This document shows positions 1-5,101 of a stretch of 5,101 bases of DNA, piece after piece (position 1 is the stretch's first letter; each line of letters opens with the position of its first letter). The DNA comes from an uncultured Collinsella sp. GTDB lineage: Bacteria > Actinomycetota > Coriobacteriia > Coriobacteriales > Coriobacteriaceae. The position numbers and the translations under genes are program-made. The DNA lies in assembly GCA_902494945.1 (NCBI GenBank), contig CABUVF010000153.1:1-5101 (forward strand), read 5' to 3'. The notes beneath the pieces were generated by a model, which did not search any database, was not told the origin of the DNA, and saw nothing but the letters and a program-made list of their open reading frames with translations.

Positions 1-416
1 ATGCGCCCGGAACGCCGCAGCAGAATGCCGGCTCGGGCAAGCAGCAGGCCGTCGTCAACGCGTGCTACTCCACGCCTTCGCCGGGTCAGAACTGGTGCGC
101 GGCGTGGGTTACCAATGTCTTCCGTAACGCCGGCGTTGGCTACTTTGGCGGTAACGCGTGCGATATGTTTAACGCCTGGTGCTATAGCTCCGACCGCTCG
201 GCGCTGCAGGTGGGCATGATTGTGGCTGACTCCTCGCATAGCGGCACCGGTACGCCGGGCCTGCTGTATGGCCATGTGGGCATCTATATCGGCGGTGGCA
301 TCGTTATGAGCAACGAGGGCGCCATTACATCGAAGTCGCTCGATTCGTTCATTAGCTTTTATGGTACTGGCTCTGGCGTGCGCTGGGGCTGGCTCGGCGG
401 TATTGCGCTGTCGTAA
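1..416 (+). CDS. Cysteine peptidase, NlpC/P60- or CHAP-like (C-terminal part, 5' end outside window)
   Basis: The reading frame is open from the left edge (first full codon at position 3) and ends at TAA 414-416, giving 137 visible residues. The visible part resembles a papain-fold cell-wall peptidase domain. Cys32 in NWCAAWV, near the start of a helix-like stretch, is the likely nucleophile. His91 in YGHVGIYIGGG, at the start of a beta-hairpin, is the likely general base. Asn104 in VMSNEG could be the third polar residue. The segment LQVGMIVADSS before the His strand matches the usual 'GDLV' strand of these enzymes. The protein ends with an aromatic tail, RWGWLGG. By family knowledge such proteins cleave peptide bonds in peptidoglycan outside the membrane. 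The signal peptide and any binding domains would lie upstream and are not seen. It lacks the canonical NlpC 'DCSGFV' motif, so CHAP versus NlpC/P60 is unresolved. No ATG precedes Cys32 in frame, so the gene must start outside the window. The overall hydrolase call is fairly secure; the substrate is unknown. Confidence 0.75.
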   Translation, partial: APGTPQQNAGSGKQQAVVNACYSTPSPGQNWCAAWVTNVFRNAGVGYFGGNACDMFNAWCYSSDRSALQVGMIVADSSHSGTGTPGLLYGHVGIYIGGGIVMSNEGAITSKSLDSFISFYGTGSGVRWGWLGGIALS

Positions 417-482
417 AGCCGACGGGGCCGCGTGCCCGCTCGCAATAATTAGATTGTCTGCTCGGGCAGTCCTGCGCAAGAC

Positions 483-508
483 GAAGGCCACATTAAGTGG
501 CCTTCTTT
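483..508 (+). terminator. Intrinsic terminator of the peptidase gene
   Basis: A perfect 9-bp stem, GAAGGCCAC (483-491) with GTGGCCTTC (497-505), closes a 5-nt loop ATTAA and is followed by a short TTT. It starts 66 nt after the peptidase stop codon. The T-run is short, so termination may be partial. A second, similar hairpin lies at 612-633. Confidence 0.75.
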
Positions 509-534
509 GCGTGCGGAACTCGCGATCAATCAAA

Positions 535-540
535 TATAAT
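535..540 (+). promoter_or_regulatory. Candidate -10 box (TATAAT) between two terminators
   Basis: An exact TATAAT stands in a short AT-rich stretch just after the first terminator. At 16-18 bp spacing there is no good -35 match (TGCGGA at 512-517 is poor), and there is no TGn extension. If used, transcription would start near 546-548 and run into the terminator at 612-638. Chance occurrence is possible. Confidence 0.3.
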
Positions 541-545
541 GCGGG

Positions 546-638
546 CGGGCACGCGGCCCTCTCGGGTTTGGGGCGCGACACACCGGACTGGGTTATCTGA
601 ATGAATATGGTGAAGGCCCCTTTCGGGGCCTTCTTTTT
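546..638 (+). ncRNA. Possible small RNA (about 90 nt), unassigned
   Basis: This interval follows an exact TATAAT box and ends in a strong intrinsic terminator. It also holds an internal hairpin: CGCGGCCC (552-559) pairs with GGGGCGCG (570-577) over 7 of 8 positions around a 10-nt loop. No coding frame with a ribosome binding site is seen. It does not look like tRNA, SRP RNA, or a known riboswitch that I recognise. The start is inferred only from the -10 box. The alternative is that the second terminator simply backs up a leaky first one, with no separate RNA made. Confidence 0.28.
612..638 (+). terminator. Strong plus-strand intrinsic terminator overlapping the murB stop
   Basis: A perfect 9-bp stem, GAAGGCCCC (612-620) with GGGGCCTTC (625-633), encloses the 4-nt loop TTTC and is followed by TTTTT (634-638). 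The T-tract makes it a plus-strand terminator. Read on the minus strand, after murB, the hairpin is followed by ACCATATTCAT, which is a poor U-tract, so it is probably weaker in that direction. The murB stop codon (complement of 637-639) uses the last bases of the T-tract. Confidence 0.85.
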
Positions 639-1599
639 ATAAAAATTCGCCGACTCGGTGGACTTCGGGTTCGAGGTCCACGTCGAATTGGTCTTTGACG
701 GTTGTTTGGATGTGGCGGATGAGTTCGTCGACGTCGGCGGCGGTGGCGTGGTCGGCGTTGACGATGAAGCCGCAGTGCTTCTCGCTCACCTGCGCGCCGC
801 CAACGGCGTGTCCTCGCAGGCCGGCATCCATGATGAGTTTGCCGGCAAAGTAACCCTCGGGGCGCTTGAAAGTGGAGCCGGCGCTCGGCATGTCGAGCGG
901 CTGCTTGTCCTCGCGGCGCTGGCGGTAGTCGTCCATGTCGGCCTTGATCATCGCGGCGTTGCCCGGGGCGAGATTGAAAGTGGCCGAAAGTACGATGAAG
1001 CCGTCGTCGGCGATGCGACTCTTGCGATAACCCAGGTTGAGCTCGTCGACATCGAACTCGATGATGTTGCCGCTGCCGCGGGTGCCGTCGTCGAGCTGGC
1101 GAGCAGGTTTGTAGACGCGCACGGACCCCAGCACATCGGCCATGCAGGCACCGTAGGCACCGGCGTTCATGTAGCAGGCGCCGCCGACCGATCCGGGAAT
1201 GCCCGAGATGGGCTCCATGCCGGTAAGGCCGGCCTCGGCTGCCGCCGCGGCGACATCGGAAAGCAAGGCACCGGCTGCCGCCGTGACGTGCGTGCCGTTG
1301 ACCGTAATGTCGGAGAGACCTTCGCCCAGTGCTACGACGACGCCGCGGATGCCCTTGTCGCCGACGAGCAAGTCGGAGCCGTTGCCCACGATGGTGAGTG
1401 GCAGGTCGCAGCGATAGCAGGTATCGAGCGTGGCGACGAGGCCCTGCTCGGTGTCGGGCGTAACAAAGACATCGGCCGGGCCGCCGATCTTAAACGTGGT
1501 GTGCTCGCGCATGGGCTCGCTCATCAGCACGTTGTCCTCGCCGGCGACACCGGCGAGCGCGCAGAGCAGGTCCTCGTTAAAAAAGTCGTTCTCGTGCAT
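637..1599 (-). CDS. murB: UDP-N-acetylenolpyruvoylglucosamine reductase (MurB)
   Basis: MurB is a cytosolic FAD enzyme that uses NADPH to reduce UDP-GlcNAc-enolpyruvate to UDP-MurNAc, the second committed step of peptidoglycan precursor synthesis. The product is 320 aa, normal for the family. FAD-binding motifs are TTFKIGGPA (34-42), GNGSDLL (72-78) and SGIPGSVGG (132-140), followed by ACYMNAGAYG (141-150). The substrate-binding half carries LGYRKSRI (189-196) and GSTFKRP (241-247), whose Ser242 matches the catalytic proton-donor serine. LEPEVHRVG (309-317) contains the conserved active-site Glu312. The start at 1599 is preferred because AAGGCGG lies 8 nt upstream and the protein then begins at a typical distance from TTFKIGG. 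An in-frame ATG at 1698 would add 33 residues but has no family support and lies upstream of the candidate promoter. The gene is divergent from the LacI-type gene and convergent with the peptidase gene. No clear minus-strand terminator follows. Confidence 0.96.
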   Translation of the reverse strand: MHENDFFNEDLLCALAGVAGEDNVLMSEPMREHTTFKIGGPADVFVTPDTEQGLVATLDTCYRCDLPLTIVGNGSDLLVGDKGIRGVVVALGEGLSDITVNGTHVTAAAGALLSDVAAAAAEAGLTGMEPISGIPGSVGGACYMNAGAYGACMADVLGSVRVYKPARQLDDGTRGSGNIIEFDVDELNLGYRKSRIADDGFIVLSATFNLAPGNAAMIKADMDDYRQRREDKQPLDMPSAGSTFKRPEGYFAGKLIMDAGLRGHAVGGAQVSEKHCGFIVNADHATAADVDELIRHIQTTVKDQFDVDLEPEVHRVGEFL

Positions 1600-1607
1600 A
1601 CGAATAT

Positions 1608-1614
1608 CCGCCTT
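1608..1614 (-). promoter_or_regulatory. murB ribosome binding site (decides the start)
   Basis: On the minus strand AAGGCGG (one mismatch to AAGGAGG) stands 8 nt before the ATG at 1599. This supports a 320-residue MurB rather than the longer 353-codon frame. Confidence 0.75.
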
Positions 1615-1642
1615 TTGGTGGTCGTTGTCATCAATCGATTGC

Positions 1643-1648
1643 AATATA
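1643..1648 (-). promoter_or_regulatory. Candidate murB -10 box (TATATT)
   Basis: The minus strand reads TATATT at 1648-1643, 44 nt before the murB start, and five of six bases match the consensus. No convincing -35 is seen at 16-18 bp spacing. A 10-bp palindrome, CAATCGATTG (1632-1641), lies just downstream, around the expected start of transcription. Confidence 0.35.
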
Positions 1649-1703
1649 CCCCACCCGGACGGATTTGGTGCGCTGGCGGCGATAAAACAGCCGTCCACCG
1701 GAT

Positions 1704-1720
1704 TGGTAAAGTGTTTATCA
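1704..1720. promoter_or_regulatory. Putative LacI-type operator upstream of the regulator gene
   Basis: TGGTAAA-GTG-TTTATCA is a 17-bp imperfect palindrome with 6 of 7 arm positions symmetric. Its arms match those of the sites in front of xfp (TGGTAAAA and TGATAAAA), but its centre is three bases rather than the CG-centred even spacing seen there. It lies about 21 bp upstream of the regulator's TATACT box, so autoregulation is plausible. It is also upstream of the divergent murB promoter region. Confidence 0.5.
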
Positions 1721-1741
1721 CCGAGGTAGAGGGGTAGTCGC

Positions 1742-1747
1742 TATACT
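1742..1747 (+). promoter_or_regulatory. Candidate -10 box (TATACT) of the LacI-family gene
   Basis: TATACT matches five of six consensus bases and is identical to the -10 box proposed for xfp (2952-2957). No good -35 is found at 16-18 bp. TTATCA (1715-1720) is the closest but sits 21 bp away, inside the putative operator. The expected transcription start near 1754 gives a leader of about 30 nt. Confidence 0.45.
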
Positions 1748-1782
1748 TTCAAGAGATTGCGCGTAAACCCGGAAGGAGCGAG

Positions 1783-2811
1783 ATGGCCAACAAAGTCACC
1801 CTCAAGCAGATTGCCCAGGAGGTGGGGCTTTCCCCCTCGTCGGTCTCGCTTGTTCTCAATAATCGGCCCTGTCGCATCTCGGAAGAAAACCGCAAGCTCA
1901 TCAAAGAGGTCGCGGCGCGCAACCACTATGTTCCCAACCAGATTGCGCGCAGCCTGGTCATGCGCGAGTCGCGCACGCTGGGCCTTATCGTCCCTAACAT
2001 CGAGAGCCGCTTTTTTGCCTCGCTCGCCGGTAGCCTGGAAAAGCGCTGCCGCGAGGACGGCTATGCGCTCTTCATTACCAGCTCGGGCGGAAGCGCCGAT
2101 GACGATCTGGAGCTGCTGCGCCAGCTGGTGACGCGCGGCGTTGATGGCGTCTTCCTGGTCGTAGGCGACGAGTTCTCCGACGACCGCGCCCTGCGCGAAG
2201 AAGTCAGCCATCTGCCTATCCCGGCGGTAATGGTCGACCGTGCCATTGAGGGGCTCGCGTGCGACAAGGTGATGTTCGACCACGAGATGGGTGGCTACAT
2301 GGCCACCCGCTATCTGATTGAGCAAGGCCACCGTCGCATCGCCTGCCTGGTTAATGCCCGCCGTTCCAATACGGGTCGCAAGCGACTTGCCGGCTATGAG
2401 CGCGCGCTGCGTGAGGTTGGCCTGCCGATCGACGCGCGTTTGGAGTTTGAGAGCGAGTACTACATTCCGAGCGCATACGAGGCCTCGGAGGCGGTGCTCG
2501 CAACTGACGCCACTGCCGTGTTCGCAAGCTCAGATAATATTGCCCTCGGTTTGCTCAAGCGCTTGCACGAGATGGGGAAGAGCATCCCGGGCGATATTTC
2601 GGTGGTGAGCTATGACAACTCGGCGGCCGATGTTCTCTTTGAGCCGGCGCTGACCGCGATTGAGCAGGATCCTGGTGTCCTTGCGGAGCATGCTTTTGGC
2701 TGCATGTCCAAGCGTCTTGCCGGTAGGGGCGGCAGGCATGCCGAAGAGGTCGTTCTGGAGCCGGAGCTTATCGTTAAGGACAGCGTGCTCGAGCTTACTA
2801 AACACAACTAA
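1783..2811 (+). CDS. LacI-family transcriptional regulator
   Basis: The 342-aa product has the usual LacI-family length and layout. An N-terminal helix-turn-helix, VTLKQIAQEVGLSPSSVSLV (5-24), is followed by a hinge, NQIARSLVMRES (52-63), with Ala55, Arg56 and Leu58 in the places expected for a minor-groove hinge helix. Family knowledge says this leucine wedges at a central CpG, which fits the CG centres of the operators before xfp. Residues about 65-335 form the sugar-binding-protein-like effector and dimer domain. Its marks are TLGLIVPN (65-72), GVDGVFLV (119-126), HRRIACLVN (183-191), FASSDNIALGLL (247-258), PGDISVVSYDNS (269-280) and PALTAIEQDP (288-297). SYDNS replaces the commoner GFDD. 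The start is supported by AAGGAG at 1773-1778, 4 nt before ATG. xfp follows 204 bp downstream in the same direction but with its own promoter. The regulator probably represses xfp and itself. The effector cannot be read from sequence. Confidence 0.95.
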   Translation: MANKVTLKQIAQEVGLSPSSVSLVLNNRPCRISEENRKLIKEVAARNHYVPNQIARSLVMRESRTLGLIVPNIESRFFASLAGSLEKRCREDGYALFITSSGGSADDDLELLRQLVTRGVDGVFLVVGDEFSDDRALREEVSHLPIPAVMVDRAIEGLACDKVMFDHEMGGYMATRYLIEQGHRRIACLVNARRSNTGRKRLAGYERALREVGLPIDARLEFESEYYIPSAYEASEAVLATDATAVFASSDNIALGLLKRLHEMGKSIPGDISVVSYDNSAADVLFEPALTAIEQDPGVLAEHAFGCMSKRLAGRGGRHAEEVVLEPELIVKDSVLELTKHN

Positions 2812-2823
2812 ACACGTTTATCA
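2809..2823. promoter_or_regulatory. Weak operator-like site overlapping the regulator stop codon
   Basis: TAAACACGTTTATCA contains a 12-bp near-palindrome (TAAAC-AC-GTTTA), and its right arm GTTTATCA matches the operator half-site TGATAAAC on the other strand. The left outer arm is degenerate. Its centre lies 105 bp from the first xfp operator and 126 bp from the second, which are whole numbers of helical turns. It could be an auxiliary looping site, or chance. Confidence 0.25.
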
Positions 2824-2910
2824 ATTTGCAGAGACCGAATGTGGAGCACCTGTGACAGTCAATGCCGCAGGTGAATGTCGCGTTTTGTTGATCGATGCGA
2901 TTGATAAGGG

Positions 2911-2928
2911 TGGTAAAACGTTTTTTCA
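2911..2928. promoter_or_regulatory. LacI-type operator O1 upstream of xfp
   Basis: TGGTAAAACGTTTTTTCA has a perfect 10-bp core, AAAACGTTTT, centred on CG. The outer TG/CA pairs are also symmetric, as are two further pairs outside (2909-2910 with 2929-2930). The centre lies about 45 bp before the expected xfp transcription start. It closely resembles the second site 21 bp downstream. By family knowledge such palindromes with a central CpG are bound by LacI-family dimers, and the gene just upstream encodes one. Confidence 0.78.
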
Positions 2929-2931
2929 CCA

Positions 2932-2949
2932 TGATAAAACGTTTTAGCA
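2932..2949. promoter_or_regulatory. LacI-type operator O2 overlapping the xfp promoter
   Basis: TGATAAAACGTTTTAGCA is symmetric at 16 of 18 positions around the same AAAACGTTTT core as O1. It ends two bases before the TATACT box, so a bound protein would cover the -35/-10 spacer and block RNA polymerase. The centre-to-centre distance to O1 is 21 bp, placing two dimers on the same face of the helix. Confidence 0.8.
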
Positions 2950-2951
2950 AA

Positions 2952-2957
2952 TATACT
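2952..2957 (+). promoter_or_regulatory. Candidate xfp -10 box (TATACT)
   Basis: TATACT (5 of 6 to consensus) lies just after operator O2. The expected transcription start is near 2964, giving a leader of about 50 nt. No good -35 is present at 16-18 bp; TTCACC (2925-2930) is 21 bp away and within O1. The promoter may be weak or may need an additional factor. Confidence 0.55.
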
Positions 2958-2970
2958 AGTCCCAACGAAA

Positions 2971-2993
2971 GGTTGCCGTATCGGAGGGCGACC
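2971..2993 (+). promoter_or_regulatory. xfp leader hairpin holding a distant Shine-Dalgarno-like sequence
   Basis: In the leader, GGTTGCC (2971-2977) can pair with GGCGACC (2987-2993), seven pairs with one G-U, around a 9-nt loop. The only strong Shine-Dalgarno-like run, GGAGGG (2983-2988), lies in the loop and the 3' arm. It is 27 nt before the xfp ATG, too far for normal use. Only GGA (3005-3007) lies at a usual 8-nt spacing. Confidence 0.35.
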
Positions 2994-3015
2994 GCACAGC
3001 GAACGGACATAAACA

Positions 3016-5101
3016 ATGGCTAAAACACTGGGGACGCCGTGGCAAAAGCTGGGCCACGAGGTGCCGGCTTCCGAGCTCGAGGGCGTCGACCTGTATTGGC
3101 GCGCATCGAACTATCTGTCCGTCGGTCAGATCTACCTTCGCTCTAACCCGCTAATGCGCCCCGACTTTGTTGATGAGAAAACCGGTGAGGTGCGCGACTT
3201 CGGTCGTCCGGACGTTAAGCACCGCCTGGTTGGCCACTGGGGCACCACGCCCGGCATCAACTTCCTGTTCGGTCACGTCAATCGACTGATCGCCGACCAC
3301 AACCAGAATGCTATCTTCTTGATGGGCCCTGGTCACGGTGGCCCCGCCGGTACTGCTCAGTCGCTGCTCGACGGCACCTACCGCGAGATTCGCCCCGACA
3401 TCACCAATGACGAGGCCGGCCTGCAGAAGTTCTTCCGCCAGTTCTCCTATCCCGGCGGCATCCCGAGCCACTTTGCGCCCGAGACGCCCGGTTCCATCCA
3501 CGAGGGCGGCGAGCTCGGCTACACGCTCAGCCACGCCTACGGCGCCGTTATGGACAACCCGAGCCTGCTGGCCGTGGCCGTGGTGGGCGATGGCGAGTCC
3601 GAGACCGGTCCGCTCGCGACCTCTTGGCAGTCCAACAAGCTCGTGAACCCGGCAACCGACGGCATCGTCCTGCCGATCCTGCACCTCAACGGTTACAAGA
3701 TCGCCAGCCCCACCATCCTTGCCCGCGTGTCCGATGAGGAGCTCACCAAGTTCTTTGAGGGCATGGGCTATAAGCCGCACTTCTTTGTCGCCGGCTTTGA
3801 CGACGAGAGCCACGCAAGCATCCACGAGCGCTTTGCCGCCCTGTTTGAGCAGGTCTTTGACGAGATCTGTGACATCAAGGCCACCGCGCAGGCCCAGGCC
3901 GCCTCAGGCGAGACCGTGGTCCGCCCGGCCTACCCCATGATTGTGTTCCGTACGCCCAAGGGCTGGACTTGCCCCAAGCGCATCGACGGCAAGAAGACCG
4001 AGGACTCCTGGCGCGCGCATCAGGTGCCGCTGGCGAGTGCCAAGGACACCCACGAGCACTTCCGCGTACTGCGCGAGTGGCTGCGTTCCTACAAGCCCGA
4101 GGAGCTCTTTACGCCCGAGGGCCAGGTGCGCCCCGAGGTGACGGCCTTTATGCCGACCGGCGAGCTGCGCATCGGCGCCAACCCCAACGCGAACGGCGGT
4201 AAGGTGCGTCGCGAGCTCGAGCTGCCCGATATTCATGCCCACGAGGTCCCCGTCGCAACTAAGGGTCATGGCTGGGGCTCCACCGAGGCCGCCCGCGTCT
4301 TTGGCGAGTACACTGCCGACGTCCTGGCCAAGAACATGGATGACTTCCGCATCTTTGGTCCCGATGAGACCGCGTCCAACCGCCTGCAGGCTGCCTACAA
4401 GGTGACCAAGAAGCAGTGGGACGCTGGCTTCTACGAGGACGATGCCAACGACGAGCTGCTGGCAGGCTCCGGTAAGGTCGTCGAGCAGCTGTCCGAGCAC
4501 CAGTGCGAGGGCTTCCTCGAGGCCTACGTGCTTACCGGCCGCTCCGGTGTGTGGAGCTCCTACGAGAGCTTTGTCCACGTGGTCGATTCCATGGTCAACC
4601 AGCACTGCAAGTGGCTCGAGGCCACCAAGCGCGAGATTCCGTGGCGTGCGCCCATCAGCGGCCTCAACATTTTGCTGTCGAGCCATGTCTGGCGTCAGGA
4701 CCACAACGGTTTCTCTCACCAGGACCCCGGCTTTATCGACCTGCTGCTCAACAAGGCCAACGATACGCATATCGTGAACGCTTACTATCCGGCCGACGCC
4801 AACATGGCGCTTGCCGTGGCCGAGCGCGTCTACCAGTCCACCGACTGCGTCAACGCCATCTTCTGCGGCAAGCAGCCCGCCCCGACCTTCCTGACGGTCG
4901 ACGAGTCAAAGGCCGAGCTCGCCGAGGGCGTCGCGACCTGGAAGTGGGCATCGACCGCCGACTCGCTCGCCGAGGCCGACGGCGTGGTCGCCACGTGCGG
5001 CGACGTGCCGACGCTCGAGGCTCTGGCCGCAACCGATATGCTGCGCGAGCTAGGCATTAAGGTGTGGTTCGTCAACGTGGTCGACCTGCTCAAGATCCAG
5101 A
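3016..5101 (+). CDS. xfp: Xylulose-5-phosphate/fructose-6-phosphate phosphoketolase (3' end outside window)
   Basis: This thiamine-diphosphate enzyme splits xylulose 5-phosphate, and in many members fructose 6-phosphate, with phosphate. The products are acetyl phosphate plus glyceraldehyde 3-phosphate or erythrose 4-phosphate. It is the key cytosolic step of the bifid shunt. The 695 visible codons lack roughly the last 100-130 residues expected for the family. Motifs in order are GHWGTTPG (73-80), GPGHGGPAG (104-112), the signature EGGELGY (163-169), the cofactor-binding GDGESETGP (191-199), FRTPKGWTCPK (311-321), GPDETASNRLQ (448-458), SSYESF (514-519) with Glu517 as the likely cofactor-activating glutamate, and the second signature QDHNGFSHQDPG (561-572). 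Compared with bifidobacterial enzymes as I recall them, short extra segments occur near residues 54-64 and 293-300. ATG 3016 is the first start after an in-frame TAA (3010-3012), and the protein begins with the family-typical GTPW near the N-terminus. Its ribosome binding site is weak. Two LacI-type operators precede it. Dual versus single substrate use cannot be told here. Confidence 0.97.
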   Translation, partial: MAKTLGTPWQKLGHEVPASELEGVDLYWRASNYLSVGQIYLRSNPLMRPDFVDEKTGEVRDFGRPDVKHRLVGHWGTTPGINFLFGHVNRLIADHNQNAIFLMGPGHGGPAGTAQSLLDGTYREIRPDITNDEAGLQKFFRQFSYPGGIPSHFAPETPGSIHEGGELGYTLSHAYGAVMDNPSLLAVAVVGDGESETGPLATSWQSNKLVNPATDGIVLPILHLNGYKIASPTILARVSDEELTKFFEGMGYKPHFFVAGFDDESHASIHERFAALFEQVFDEICDIKATAQAQAASGETVVRPAYPMIVFRTPKGWTCPKRIDGKKTEDSWRAHQVPLASAKDTHEHFRVLREWLRSYKPEELFTPEGQVRPEVTAFMPTGELRIGANPNANGGKVRRELELPDIHAHEVPVATKGHGWGSTEAARVFGEYTADVLAKNMDDFRIFGPDETASNRLQAAYKVTKKQWDAGFYEDDANDELLAGSGKVVEQLSEHQCEGFLEAYVLTGRSGVWSSYESFVHVVDSMVNQHCKWLEATKREIPWRAPISGLNILLSSHVWRQDHNGFSHQDPGFIDLLLNKANDTHIVNAYYPADANMALAVAERVYQSTDCVNAIFCGKQPAPTFLTVDESKAELAEGVATWKWASTADSLAEADGVVATCGDVPTLEALAATDMLRELGIKVWFVNVVDLLKIQ

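Noticed and set aside
1..219. A 72-codon frame starting with ATG at position 1
   Set aside because: It is an arginine- and proline-rich shadow of the peptidase gene, whose own frame carries the Cys and His motifs.
667..679. tRNA T-arm-like string GGGTTCGAGGTCC
   Set aside because: It is the coding sequence for the conserved MurB C-terminus (LEPEVHRVG region) and no other tRNA arms surround it.
1600..1698. N-terminal extension of MurB to the ATG at 1698
   Set aside because: The extra 33 residues have no family counterpart and would include the likely promoter; the ATG at 1599 has a good ribosome binding site.
658..1737. A 359-codon open frame on the plus strand opposite murB
   Set aside because: It is the mirror of the GC-biased murB codons, shows no known domain, has no ribosome binding site, and murB on the other strand has every family motif.
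2847..2873. Inverted repeat CACCTG...CAGGTG after the regulator gene, as a possible terminator
   Set aside because: The stem is only 6 bp with a 15-nt loop and no T-tract follows; I see no convincing terminator between the regulator and xfp.
2898..2905. CGATTGAT shared, in opposite orientation, with 1630-1637 upstream of murB
   Set aside because: An 8-bp match is easily chance, the two contexts differ, and it is not part of the operator palindromes.
2911..2949. Reading the xfp palindromes as classical CcpA-type cre sites
   Set aside because: They share the central CG but lack the TGNAA arm at the cre position; the outer TGRT arms are set further from the centre, which fits a local LacI-family regulator better.
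3151..4770. Long open frames on the minus strand opposite xfp (3151-3825 and 3904-4770)
   Set aside because: They lie fully within the phosphoketolase gene, show no recognisable motifs, and are expected shadows in high-GC coding DNA.

Overview
The window reads as chromosomal DNA of a high-GC Gram-positive gut actinobacterium. Best guess is a Collinsella-like member of the Coriobacteriia. The reasons are strong G/C preference at third codon positions, a bifid-shunt phosphoketolase, a LacI-type regulator, and an NlpC/P60- or CHAP-like secreted peptidase of a style familiar from that group. The genus is inferred from pattern memory, not from a search.

Layout. (1) Positions 1-416, plus strand: the last 137 codons of a cysteine-peptidase (cell-wall hydrolase-like) gene that begins outside the window, followed by an intrinsic terminator at 483-508. 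(2) Positions 509-638: a short gap with a TATAAT box, a GC-rich hairpin and a second, stronger plus-strand terminator. Together these could form a small RNA of about 90 nt. (3) Positions 637-1599, minus strand: complete murB (320 aa), convergent with the peptidase gene; its stop codon lies in the T-tract of the second terminator. (4) Positions 1600-1782: a divergent promoter region with candidate -10 boxes for both murB and the regulator, plus an operator-like palindrome. (5) Positions 1783-2811, plus strand: a complete LacI-family regulator (342 aa). (6) Positions 2812-3015: a regulatory region with two near-identical LacI-type operators 21 bp apart (about two helical turns), a TATACT -10 box and a leader hairpin. 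(7) Positions 3016-5101, plus strand: xfp, phosphoketolase, 695 codons seen, cut by the window end.

How it fits together. The LacI-family protein is very probably the local regulator of xfp. Two operators with AAAACGTTTT cores sit at and just upstream of the xfp -10 box, a related 17-bp site lies upstream of the regulator's own -10 box, and a weaker relative overlaps the regulator's stop codon. This suggests sugar-responsive control of the phosphoketolase (bifid) shunt, with autoregulation. murB and the peptidase both concern peptidoglycan but are transcribed convergently and are not an operon.

The protein families are all known. The least explained parts are the regulatory ones: the operator arrangement, the possible small RNA between the two terminators, and the unusual xfp leader, where the only strong Shine-Dalgarno-like sequence is far from the start codon.
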